This document shows positions 40,104-51,824 of a DNA stretch of 64,000 nucleotides, one piece after another. A model generated the notes under the pieces. It was not told the origin of the DNA. It did no database searches and was given only the letters and a program-made list of their open reading frames with translations. A program made the position numbers and the translations under genes. The DNA is from Cytophagales bacterium. GTDB taxonomy: Bacteria; Bacteroidota; Bacteroidia; Cytophagales; Amoebophilaceae. The stretch covers positions 284,455 to 348,454 of the forward strand of contig JAHDDH010000001.1 of assembly GCA_020629455.1 (NCBI GenBank). Direction: 5' to 3'. The first letter of the stretch is position 1. The number at the start of each line of letters is the position of its first letter.

Positions 40104-40884
40104 TGTATGTCCCTTTATTTTTTTAAGCCATCGTGCTTTTTCAAAAAAAAATACTCCAAATACATCAAAAGAAAAAAAAAAACTAAAACTTCCTAAGTCC
40201 CTACCAAAAATTGATTTTATACAAACACCTCCTCTTGATTTCATCGATCAACTAATCAAAAAAAAACAAAATTCTTACAAACCTTATACCCCGTTGGTAC
40301 AACAAATAGATATCCATATTGACTATTTCAAACTGATAAAAAATTTATTTGTTGCCGATCAACAATGGCAAGCAAATATAGGATTTCTCTGGCGTAAAAA
40401 TATTTATATACACTACAAAGTAGGAAAATCCGATCGATCATTTCCAGAAGCATATCAAAACACCAAAAAATACCATGTAAAAGGTCACTATAATACCATA
40501 GGCATTGGTTATTACATCAAGTATGATGAAAAAAACAACCTGTATAGCTATATAGGCTACGGTAAGAGTTATTACACTGATCAAGGTCATTTTTTAATTG
40601 AAAGTCAGCTGGGAAAAGGATATGCCTATACCCTACCTCAAAGTGACCCCCTTGCACTTAGCTGGTATGTATTAGCCATAGGTTCAGAAACCAAAATATT
40701 TTCTGATTTCAATTTTTATGCTGGATGGATTTTTTCGTTAAAAATGCGTCAAAAAATGTTCCCGAGAAAACCGATACCCATTTACCATATACCCGGCTAT
40801 GGCCTTGCTAAAAACCCCTACAACTTAGGACTACAAATGTATTTATCGTATAAAATTAATTTTATCATCCAAGAAAAATTCTAA
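40072..40884 (+). CDS. Hypothetical exported/outer-membrane protein
   Basis: 270 aa; N-terminal signal MKRFLRLFFLSVCPFIFLSHRAFS, aromatic-rich alternating-hydrophobicity body (barrel-like). Confidence 0.5.
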   Translation: MKRFLRLFFLSVCPFIFLSHRAFSKKNTPNTSKEKKKLKLPKSLPKIDFIQTPPLDFIDQLIKKKQNSYKPYTPLVQQIDIHIDYFKLIKNLFVADQQWQANIGFLWRKNIYIHYKVGKSDRSFPEAYQNTKKYHVKGHYNTIGIGYYIKYDEKNNLYSYIGYGKSYYTDQGHFLIESQLGKGYAYTLPQSDPLALSWYVLAIGSETKIFSDFNFYAGWIFSLKMRQKMFPRKPIPIYHIPGYGLAKNPYNLGLQMYLSYKINFIIQEKF

Positions 40885-40896
40885 CATTGCCTCGCT

Positions 40897-43206
40897 ATGA
40901 CAAAAAATCTTGTGATTGTAGAATCACCTGCAAAAGCTAAAACCATAGAAAAATATTTAGGAGCCAACTATCATGTAATGTCTTGTTACGGACATGTAAG
41001 AGATTTACCCAAAAATAACAAAGCCATTGATATCCAAAATCAATTTCAGCCCACCTATGAAATCAATGCCGACAAAAAAAAAATTATTGCCCAATTAAAA
41101 AAAAATGTAAAAAATTCCTCCCATATTTACCTTGCAAGTGACGACGACCGAGAAGGAGAAGCTATTGCATGGCATTTAAAAGAAGCACTCAAAATTGATG
41201 ATACTAAAACCAAACGCATCGTTTTTAGAGAAATTACTCAAAAATCCATACAGCAAGCCATACAAAATCCTAGAAATATCGATCAAAACTTAGTAGATGC
41301 ACAACAAGCAAGACGCATTTTAGACCGTTTAGTAGGATTTGAACTATCTCCAATGCTTTGGAAAAAAATCAAAACAGGACTTTCAGCAGGTCGCGTGCAA
41401 TCAGTGGCTGTTCGATTGGTAGTAGAAAGAGAAAGAGAAATTGTACAATTTAAAATCAATACTTTTTATAAAATTACAGGACTCTTTCTACTGGAAGAAC
41501 AAAAACACCTCCAAGCAGTATTAAATGAAAAAATAAAAACTGTCAAAACAGTCAATCATTTTTTATCACAATGCAAAACAGCAGTATATACCATCGAAAA
41601 CTTAGAAAAAAAACAAACCCAACGCTCACCATCCCCTCCTTTTACAACGTCTACCTTACAACAAGAAGCCAGTAGAAAATTAGGATATTCAGTAGCTTAT
41701 ACCATGTCTTTAGCACAAAAATTATACGAAAATGGTAAAATTTCTTACATGAGAACAGATGCTGTACACATGTCTGCAGAAGCCATGCAAAATGCTCAAG
41801 AAATGATTGAAAAAAGCTATGGATCTGATTATGTACAAACAAAACAGTATCAAACAAAAACAACCAATGCACAAGAAGCGCATGAAGCGATACGGCCTAC
41901 AGACTTTTTCTTAAAAAAAATCAGTGAAGAACAACCACAACAACGACTCTATACTTTAATATGGAAAAGAGCCATTGCTTCACAAATGGCCAAAGCTAAA
42001 ATAGAAAATACCACTGCTACTATCAATATCTCTACGGTAGATCAAAAATTAATTGCTAAAGGAGAAATCATTCAATTTGATGGATTTTTAAAAGTATATC
42101 AAAACAATGAAGAAGATACTTCGGATGACGAACAAAAAAAAATGTTACCTCCTCTGGCAATTGGTCAAACTTTGTCTTTGGATCATCTCAAAGCCAGAGA
42201 AACCTTTACTAAACCACCTGCACGCTTCACAGAAGCAGCTTTAGTAAAAGAATTAGAAACAAGAGGTATTGGCAGGCCTTCTACCTACGCTCCTATCATC
42301 TCTACCATACAAAAAAGAAACTACGTTATTAAAACCTCAAAGGAAGGAACAGAAAGGCAATACCATCTCTTTTTATTACAACAAGGAGAAATTATTACAC
42401 AAAAAGGAATAGAAGTTACTGGCACTGAAAAAAATAAGCTCTTTCCTACAGATATTGCCATGATTGTCAATGATTTTTTAGTACATCATTTTTCTGAAAT
42501 TACTAATGATCAGTTTACAGCTGGTATAGAAAAAAAATTAGATGCAATTGCCCAAGGAAAAAACATATGGCATCATATGATTGCTCATTTTTACCAAAGC
42601 TTCCACGCACAAATAACTAAAACAGCCCAAATTGCACGTGATGATATTCCTACCTCTAAAAAATTAGGACAAGACCCAAAAACTGGTAAAACCATCATTG
42701 CACGTTTAGGAAAATATGGACCTATCGTACAAATGGGAGAGACTGATGATGAACAAAAACCACAATATGCCAAACTCAGAAAAGATCAATTTTTAGCATC
42801 CATCACACTCGAAGAAGCTTTGGTATTATTTCAATTACCACGTCAAATAGGTGATTTTGAAAACTTACCCATGACAGTAGATATCGGTAGATTTGGCCCC
42901 TATGTCAAGCATAACAACCTATTTTTTAGTATCCCGAAAGAAGAAAATCCTTATACAATATCCTCTCCAACTGCCATCAAAATCATCGAAAATAAAAGAA
43001 AATTAGATGCAGAAAAACACATCAAAAGTTTTGAAGAAGACAAAAACATACAAATACTCAAAGGAAGATGGGGTCCTTATATCAAACACGGAAAAAAAAA
43101 TATAAAAATACCCTCCACAAAAGATGCCATTGCTCTTACGTTACAAGACTGTTTGGAAATTATAGCCTTGGCTGGTGAGACAAAAAAAAAGTATCCAAAA
43201 AAATAA
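40897..43206 (+). CDS. topA: DNA topoisomerase I
   Basis: NLVIVESPAKAKTIEKYLGANYHVMSCYGHVRDLP, ASDDDREGEAIAWHL, GLSAGRVQSVAVRLVVERE, SYMRTDAVHMS. Confidence 0.97.
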   Translation: MTKNLVIVESPAKAKTIEKYLGANYHVMSCYGHVRDLPKNNKAIDIQNQFQPTYEINADKKKIIAQLKKNVKNSSHIYLASDDDREGEAIAWHLKEALKIDDTKTKRIVFREITQKSIQQAIQNPRNIDQNLVDAQQARRILDRLVGFELSPMLWKKIKTGLSAGRVQSVAVRLVVEREREIVQFKINTFYKITGLFLLEEQKHLQAVLNEKIKTVKTVNHFLSQCKTAVYTIENLEKKQTQRSPSPPFTTSTLQQEASRKLGYSVAYTMSLAQKLYENGKISYMRTDAVHMSAEAMQNAQEMIEKSYGSDYVQTKQYQTKTTNAQEAHEAIRPTDFFLKKISEEQPQQRLYTLIWKRAIASQMAKAKIENTTATINISTVDQKLIAKGEIIQFDGFLKVYQNNEEDTSDDEQKKMLPPLAIGQTLSLDHLKARETFTKPPARFTEAALVKELETRGIGRPSTYAPIISTIQKRNYVIKTSKEGTERQYHLFLLQQGEIITQKGIEVTGTEKNKLFPTDIAMIVNDFLVHHFSEITNDQFTAGIEKKLDAIAQGKNIWHHMIAHFYQSFHAQITKTAQIARDDIPTSKKLGQDPKTGKTIIARLGKYGPIVQMGETDDEQKPQYAKLRKDQFLASITLEEALVLFQLPRQIGDFENLPMTVDIGRFGPYVKHNNLFFSIPKEENPYTISSPTAIKIIENKRKLDAEKHIKSFEEDKNIQILKGRWGPYIKHGKKNIKIPSTKDAIALTLQDCLEIIALAGETKKKYPKK

Positions 43207-44165
43207 TGGCTATTATCCATCACAGTGTTGAGCAGGCAAAATATTTTTTAAACCAAAATCAAGTCATTGCCATCCCTACAGAAACTGTATATGGATTGGC
43301 AGCCAATGCCTACAATGCATCTGCAGTACAAACAGTGTTTCAAATCAAAAATCGACCAAACCATGATCCTCTCATTGTACATACCCATGTATTTGAAAAA
43401 GTTTTTGATTTTGTAACTAATTTTCCCTCAAAAGCACAAATTTTAGCAAAAAAATTTTGGCCAGGACCACTCACCTTGTTACTCAAAAAAAAAAATATAC
43501 AAAACTTAATTACTGCTAATTCTCCTCAAGTAGCTGTAAGAATTCCCAATCATCCTTTGGCTTTGGCCTTGTTATCACAGCTTAATTTTCCACTCGTAGC
43601 ACCAAGTGCCAATCCATTTGGTTATATCAGTCCTACAAGACCACAACATGTGGAATCACAATTAGGGAAATATATTCCTTATATTTTGGATGGTGGTTTA
43701 TGTCATATAGGTTTAGAATCTACCATTGTAGGATTTCAAGAAGAACAGCCAGTAGTTTACCGATTAGGAAGTATCAGTATTACATCTATCACCAAAACTA
43801 TAGGACCTGTATTGATAAAAAATCATACACAAATGCAAAAAGCACCTGGCATGGATTTTAGTCATTATTCACCGAAAAAAAAATTGTATGTAGGAGATAT
43901 ATCAATGCTATGCAAAAAATATGCCCAGTATAAAATAGGCGTACTTTCTTTCAAAAAAAACTATACGGATAAATCAATTTTTGTACAAAAAATATTATCT
44001 CCCTCAGGAAGTTTGACAATAGCAGCAAAAAATTTATTTCATTATTTAAGACTACTAGATGACTCGGGTATTGAAATGATCATTGCAGAGTATGTACCAA
44101 ATCAAGATATCGGATCTACGATCAACGATCGATTACAAAGAGCTAGTGCCAAAAGTATATGTTAA
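43206..44165 (+). CDS. L-threonylcarbamoyladenylate synthase (Sua5/YrdC/TsaC family)
   Basis: NQNQVIAIPTETVYGLAANAYNASAVQTVFQIKNRPNHDPLIVH, FWPGPLTLLL, VAPSANPFGYISPT, C-terminal Sua5-like extension. Confidence 0.95.
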   Translation: MAIIHHSVEQAKYFLNQNQVIAIPTETVYGLAANAYNASAVQTVFQIKNRPNHDPLIVHTHVFEKVFDFVTNFPSKAQILAKKFWPGPLTLLLKKKNIQNLITANSPQVAVRIPNHPLALALLSQLNFPLVAPSANPFGYISPTRPQHVESQLGKYIPYILDGGLCHIGLESTIVGFQEEQPVVYRLGSISITSITKTIGPVLIKNHTQMQKAPGMDFSHYSPKKKLYVGDISMLCKKYAQYKIGVLSFKKNYTDKSIFVQKILSPSGSLTIAAKNLFHYLRLLDDSGIEMIIAEYVPNQDIGSTINDRLQRASAKSIC

Positions 44166-44676
44166 TATTTCTAACTTATTTCAAAATAAAAGTAATTTTG
44201 GTATTCTTTAATCATAATAGCTTTTTTTAAAAAACTGTTAGCGCATATGCAAAATATTTTTTTACATTTATTCTTAAATTTTAACAAAGAATATTACTCT
44301 ATTGACATATCTAAAAAATTGGTTTCATCAAAAAAAATATTATTGTAAAAATGCATAGTCATCTCTCTATAGATTACATAAAAACCTTTTCATATTTTTC
44401 TGAATTGCTAAAAAAATTTAAAGGTAATTCATTCTTTTTGTAATCATAACAAAAAGAAATACTTTTTTAGTCAATTTTCTTGATATTTTTCAACATACTT
44501 TTCAGTACACCCTTAAACATACTATACCTCTAATATATTAAACAAAGCTTACACTTCTAGTTTTCTACATATACCCAAAATTTTCTATTTTTTGTTAAAT
44601 CTATAATCGATAGACTAATTTTCATTGCTCTTGTGCATAGATAGTTAAATTATTCAATGTAGAGTTATATTTTTTC

Positions 44677-46290
44677 TTATGAAAAATGACGAATACCTCC
44701 CCATCTATACATTAATCCTACACAGCAGGCATGCGTATATGTATCCCAAGCTGTTATAGAAGGCTTATATTGGTAAGTAAAAAAAAGAGAAAAATCAGGA
44801 ACAAAATGATAATGTATATCCAAATGATGGGGTAAAATATTTGGTACAACTGTATCTTTTGGAATAGCCATCAGATCAAACACCGATGATTTTTCGCTTA
44901 CACGAAATGTGTATGCCAAAAATATTTTTTTATATAGCTGATAATATAATTTACTTTGAAAAAAAAAACGAGCAGGAGTGTCATTGGCTATCATGGAAGG
45001 ATAAAGGTGATATTGATAGATAGCTTGCACCATCATTTTTTTTTTATAGCGATACATCAGTGCATAACCCAAACAAACATGCCTAATATCATCATATGTA
45101 ATCTTTTTTTTTTTCATGACCCATCGATTTTTTGCTACAGTATAAGCTCCATATATATGTTGGTCAAAAGAGGAATGATAAAAAAATTTAGCGCCTGCAC
45201 ATAAAACAAAAGCCTGATATTCATTTTTCAACACAGGAGTTGATGGTAATAAAAACTGATATTCCCCAAGTAGATTCAAAGGAAAACGCTTTGGTTTATT
45301 TTGAATACTAAAATAAGGCTGTAGTTTTTTTTGAAAAAAATGCATTTGGCAGCGGATGATCGGAAAAAAAGGCCATACCAAAGGATCATTTGTGATAACA
45401 ATACGACTGCCGATACACCATTCCATATATGGTGCCAAGGGGATATATACTTTAGGTATGCCATGTATATAATATCCTTTTTGAGGAAAATTTATTAAAG
45501 AATAAACACTTTGCTGATAATTTATTTTTGTTTGCCAATGAAAAAAAATAAATGGATTGAAAGGCAAAACATATTTTATATGAAATTTACCTGTATACCC
45601 TTGTACATTCCAGAAAGACTTATGCAAAAAATATCCGCTTAAATTAATACGATAGTGTCTATCGATGTTTTGATGATAATTATGTATGTATCCATTACTT
45701 TGAAAAAAATGCATTTGCTTTTGCAAGGGATGTACTTCGTAGTAACAACAAAGCTGTGATACTACGCTTTGAGGCACGTAATAATCTGTATGCAATTGTA
45801 CATAATGATGCCAATGTTTTTTTTTTTCTGATCGTCGTTTTTCGGTAGTATGGCCAACACTCATTTTTAAACGATCTTTTTGGATCAGCTGATAAAAAAA
45901 ATCCGTAACATCCATCTTATATCCTCCTCCCATACGTATATGATGGGCATATCTTTTTTTAGGTTTAATTTTTATTTTTTTGATTGGTGTAGGAAAAACA
46001 AGTAAGTCAAAACATTCATCTGTTAAAGGATGGGAAATTATAGTAATCGATGTTTTATTTTTTTTGATAGGAGTAGGTGGAAGAAAAATACGAGGTTGCT
46101 TTTTTATTTTATTTTTTCTCTGCTTGAGAATTCTAATCTCTTCATTTTTAATTTTGCCAACTATTGTTTGCTTTTGTGCTTGTGCAACCAACAAAGCAAA
46201 AAAAAAAAAAACATATTTTTTACAAAAACAACGAATAATGCATTGTTTCATATTCATTTTTCTTCTTCCAAAGAATCGCAGTATACCCAA
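44677..46290 (-). CDS. Putative outer-membrane beta-barrel/porin-like protein
   Basis: 537 aa; signal-like N-terminus, repeated aromatic alternating strands, barrel-like C-terminus; resembles Bacteroidetes putative-porin proteins (not verified). Confidence 0.5.
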   Translation of the reverse strand: MGILRFFGRRKMNMKQCIIRCFCKKYVFFFFALLVAQAQKQTIVGKIKNEEIRILKQRKNKIKKQPRIFLPPTPIKKNKTSITIISHPLTDECFDLLVFPTPIKKIKIKPKKRYAHHIRMGGGYKMDVTDFFYQLIQKDRLKMSVGHTTEKRRSEKKKHWHHYVQLHTDYYVPQSVVSQLCCYYEVHPLQKQMHFFQSNGYIHNYHQNIDRHYRINLSGYFLHKSFWNVQGYTGKFHIKYVLPFNPFIFFHWQTKINYQQSVYSLINFPQKGYYIHGIPKVYIPLAPYMEWCIGSRIVITNDPLVWPFFPIIRCQMHFFQKKLQPYFSIQNKPKRFPLNLLGEYQFLLPSTPVLKNEYQAFVLCAGAKFFYHSSFDQHIYGAYTVAKNRWVMKKKKITYDDIRHVCLGYALMYRYKKKMMVQAIYQYHLYPSMIANDTPARFFFQSKLYYQLYKKIFLAYTFRVSEKSSVFDLMAIPKDTVVPNILPHHLDIHYHFVPDFSLFFTYQYKPSITAWDTYTHACCVGLMYRWGGIRHFS

Positions 46291-47009
46291 ATATCTACTG
46301 TAGTGCCTACCTTAACAATGGTATCATGTACAGGTGTTTGTTGACTCACCAAATTTTTTTCTTTTAGAGTATCATACAAAATATAAGTCACGTTGCCTAA
46401 GGTCAAATCAGCATTTTCTATAATGGTTTTGGCTTGTGTAAACGATAATCCTACTAAATGAGGCACTAAAATTTCTTGTGCATTTAAACCACTACCCAAC
46501 ACTAAATCTATCGATTCACCCATTTGAATAGACGTATTGGGTAGAATAGATTCTTTTTGATACATCTGTCGAATCACTACATCTTTAGCAAGGTCGGGAA
46601 CATAGGTAATATTGCCTAAAGATAGGCCTACATTTTTTAAAATAGACTTGGCATGGGTCAAAGAGTTATCGTATAAATTAGGCATACGGACATGCGGTAT
46701 TACAGAGGGATTGATAGTGAGGTAAATTTTTCTGTGCTTTTTAACTTTAGTAGTTGCGGGGGGATATTGCTTTAGAACAATATTAGGAGGAAAATTTTTG
46801 GCATAAAAGCTGTCTTTTCTTATATGTGGTGTCAGTTGATGATCTTGTAAAATTTTTTCAGCTTGTACTACAGATATGTTTTCTACTGTTGGAATCACAA
46901 CAGTCGTTTTATTGATACATAGTGGCAGGATACCATAAAAAAAAAAAAAAAAGAAAAGAAAAAAGAAAAAAAAAGCAGCAAAAAAATGGAGAAAAATTTT
47001 TTTCATCAA
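46254..47009 (-). CDS. PASTA-domain protein with single N-terminal TM segment
   Basis: 251 aa; three PASTA-like units (VIPTVENISVVQAEKILQDHQL, RMPNLYDNSLTHAKSILKNVGLSLGNI, VPHLVGLSFTQAKTIIENADLTLGNV). Confidence 0.85.
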   Translation of the reverse strand: MMKKIFLHFFAAFFFFFLFFFFFFYGILPLCINKTTVVIPTVENISVVQAEKILQDHQLTPHIRKDSFYAKNFPPNIVLKQYPPATTKVKKHRKIYLTINPSVIPHVRMPNLYDNSLTHAKSILKNVGLSLGNITYVPDLAKDVVIRQMYQKESILPNTSIQMGESIDLVLGSGLNAQEILVPHLVGLSFTQAKTIIENADLTLGNVTYILYDTLKEKNLVSQQTPVHDTIVKVGTTVDIWVYCDSLEEEK

Positions 47010-47026
47010 AAGATCGAATAATATAT

Positions 47027-48997
<1,971 letters not shown>

Positions 48998-49555
48998 TTA
49001 TAATAGCTTGTACAAACGGTATTGTATATTCAAATACCAATTACGGTATTGATGGCTGGTGTTGGATTTACTTATGTGTGATAAAGCATGATAATAATGT
49101 ATACTCACTCCCCATTGACGGGTAATTTTTTTACTTAAACCTATCATAGGACCATAATCTATACTAACAATTTGATCATAATTGGAATTTTCGTTTTGGT
49201 AAGCAGCCAATAAAAAACCAGAGTTCCAGCCAAAGTCTACACTCGTTTTAAAAGGCAAAAATAACTTTAAAAAAATAGGACAGTAGAGATAGTGATTATG
49301 AGAGGTAATCGCTTCATTTTTTAAACTTTTTTTGACGTAAATGCCTTCCAATTGGATACCCCAAAACAGTAAAGATTGTTGTGCATAAGCACCGATTGTC
49401 CAAGTTTGGTTATGTTTTTTTTTTTGATTGTATATTTGTTTAGTGTCCGTCAAACCTCCTTGAATGCCTACTTCAAGGGCATATGTGTAACAAGATATAC
49501 CTAAAAAAAAAGCAGTAAAAAAATATATTTTGCTAATTTTTGATATCAATGACAT
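48998..49555 (-). CDS. Small outer-membrane beta-barrel protein (porin family-like)
   Basis: 185 aa; signal peptide, GIQGGLTDTK..., alternating aromatic strands ending QYRLYKLL. Confidence 0.55.
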   Translation of the reverse strand: MSLISKISKIYFFTAFFLGISCYTYALEVGIQGGLTDTKQIYNQKKKHNQTWTIGAYAQQSLLFWGIQLEGIYVKKSLKNEAITSHNHYLYCPIFLKLFLPFKTSVDFGWNSGFLLAAYQNENSNYDQIVSIDYGPMIGLSKKITRQWGVSIHYYHALSHISKSNTSHQYRNWYLNIQYRLYKLL

Positions 49556-49628
49556 GTGTGTTGATTATTGATAAGAAATTTAAAAGAACTGAAAAATTTA
49601 AAAAGGAGGGAAATGCATTGCATTGAAG

Positions 49629-49701
49629 TGAGTGTGCTAGGATTCGAACCTAGGACATCTTCCTTAAAAGGGAAGCGCTCTACCAGCTGAGCTACACACT
49701 C
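49629..49701 (-). tRNA. tRNA-Lys (anticodon TTT)
   Basis: Reverse complement GAGTGTGTAGCTCAGCTGGTAGAGCGCTTCCCTTTTAAGGAAGATGTCCTAGGTTCGAATCCTAGCACACTCA; full cloverleaf, loop CTTTTAA. Confidence 0.96.
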
Positions 49702-49748
49702 AAAAAATTTTTACACGAATATACAAAAATTTATGAATTGCTACATAC

Positions 49749-51533
49749 TTAATCAAGCAATGCCAAAGATTTTTTTACAAAGAAAATCAGTTCTTGAATA
49801 TAATCAGGGCTAAAATCAAAAGATATCCCAGCGGTTGTATATACGGTTTTAATAGAAGCTGTATGACCAAGCGATAAAGCTTTTTTATATTTTTCTAAAG
49901 TATTTTTAGGATCTTTTTGAAAATTTCTCCACAAAGCAATCGCTCCTAGTTGCGCTATACCATACTCGATATAATAAAAAGGCACTTCAAAAATATGTAA
50001 TTGTCTTTGCCAAAGTATGCGTTTGTTAGTTTCTAGTGAAGACCAATCTGTGATATGATTGGTATATTTTTCAAAAAGTACTTGCCATTTAGCATGCCTT
50101 TGTTCAACCGTATGCTGTGGATTTTCATACACCCAATGCTGAAAGCTATCTACCGTGCTCACCCAAGCCAAAGTGCCTAGTATGCTCTGCAAATGCATTT
50201 TTTTAGCTCTTTTAAACGCCTCTTCTTCTTCAAAAAAAATAGACCATTCATCCATAGTAATCAACTCCATTGTCATAGATGCTAGTTCAGCCACTTCACA
50301 AGTAGGATGTTTGAAAAGATGCAAAGGCAAATCAGTCATTAAAAAATTATGTACTGCATGTCCTGCTTCGTGAATCAAAGTGATAATATCATGCCACGTA
50401 TTGGTAGCATTCATAAAAATAAAAGGAACTCCTGTAATATCTAGAGGATAATTATAACCTCCTGGAGCCTTTCCTTCTCTAGCAAATAAATCAAGCTGTT
50501 GTTTTGCTTGCATTTTTTTTAAACAATCACCAAAATAAGGATCTATGCGTTGTAACACTTGTATTGTTTTTGCTAAAAGATCTTCTTTAGATTTTAACGG
50601 ACGTAAAGGCGACTTACCGTCGCTATCAACCTGTTGATCCCAAGGCTTATAAGGGTGTAATGATAATTTTTTTGATTTTTTTTTTGCAAAATCATTTAAA
50701 AGAGGCACTACATTTTTTTCAATCGCCTCATGCATATGCATACAATCTACTGGCGTATAATCATTGCGATGCATGGCTACAAACATATAATCTCGAAAAT
50801 TTTTAAACCCTGCATGCAAGGCCATAGTATGCCTTTTCTGTATCATTTCATCAAAAACAACTTCTACATCTGATGATATTTGATGATAAGCAGCAGCAAT
50901 GGCATGATAAAAACCCTCTCTTTTTTTTCGATCTTTCGACTCTAAGGCCAACATGGCCTGAGGAATGGTGTATTTTTTTTCTTGGTAATACACCACAAGA
51001 CCACCTACCATCTGGGTATACTTTTGTGCTAGCATTTGTAATGCCGTATCAATGGCTACATTCTCTTCCCGATAAATAACCATGTCCTGTTGCATATCTT
51101 TGATCAGCAAAACAATGTCTTTTTGTGCCACTAAACAACCTTCCGAATAGTATTTTACAAGCTTTTGTTTAATTTTTTGATCTTGTATAATGGTTTGTGG
51201 TACTACTTTTTCTACAAAAAATTGATAATCTTTTTGATAATCAGTATGATTAGTATTCCCTGTCATTCGGATATAACGCCATCCCATTTCCTCAGAAATT
51301 ACAGCACGTAGATGATCCCAAGCTTTCAAAAAATCAATATATCCTTGAACAGAAGTTATGACTTTCCCCTGCAGTGTAGTATATTTTTGTTGAAGTGTTT
51401 GTTCTTGCCATAAAGCATCTTTAGTGGAAAATACCATAGATTTTTTGGATAATTGAGCCATATGCAATAAAAAATAAATGATCAATAAAACGTTAGAAAG
51501 ATGTTGATCAATAAAACAAATTTCATCAAGCAA
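49749..51533 (-). CDS. M3 family oligoendopeptidase (PepF-like)
   Basis: 594 aa; TLIHEAGHAVHNFLMTD (HExxH) and downstream EVAELASMTMELIT; likely start MAQLSKK at 51461. Confidence 0.9.
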   Translation of the reverse strand: MLDEICFIDQHLSNVLLIIYFLLHMAQLSKKSMVFSTKDALWQEQTLQQKYTTLQGKVITSVQGYIDFLKAWDHLRAVISEEMGWRYIRMTGNTNHTDYQKDYQFFVEKVVPQTIIQDQKIKQKLVKYYSEGCLVAQKDIVLLIKDMQQDMVIYREENVAIDTALQMLAQKYTQMVGGLVVYYQEKKYTIPQAMLALESKDRKKREGFYHAIAAAYHQISSDVEVVFDEMIQKRHTMALHAGFKNFRDYMFVAMHRNDYTPVDCMHMHEAIEKNVVPLLNDFAKKKSKKLSLHPYKPWDQQVDSDGKSPLRPLKSKEDLLAKTIQVLQRIDPYFGDCLKKMQAKQQLDLFAREGKAPGGYNYPLDITGVPFIFMNATNTWHDIITLIHEAGHAVHNFLMTDLPLHLFKHPTCEVAELASMTMELITMDEWSIFFEEEEAFKRAKKMHLQSILGTLAWVSTVDSFQHWVYENPQHTVEQRHAKWQVLFEKYTNHITDWSSLETNKRILWQRQLHIFEVPFYYIEYGIAQLGAIALWRNFQKDPKNTLEKYKKALSLGHTASIKTVYTTAGISFDFSPDYIQELIFFVKKSLALLD

Positions 51534-51824
51534 TTAAAAATGCTATTAAAATAACACATCTCTAGATAAAATTTTTAGCACATTAACTTCATATCTTATT
51601 AAGATAAATCTTTAAAATTAAAGGATACCCCTATCAAACCGTAAAGTAGAAACAATTATTTATATGTTAAACATCGATCACAGAAATATACTGTCAAACA
51701 AAAAAATATCAAACCAATCATAAAATACTATCTAGCAATGCTCATCATCCTGTTAAAATCCCACTCCATTTACCGAATCATCTCTTGTCTATAATTATTA
51801 TTTCTTTTCAAAATTATACCAAAC

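Noticed and set aside
46030-46344. Plus-strand ORFs across the porin-like/PASTA junction (also 45980-46303)
   Set aside because: Antisense to well-formed minus-strand genes; Phe/Leu-rich from poly(T)
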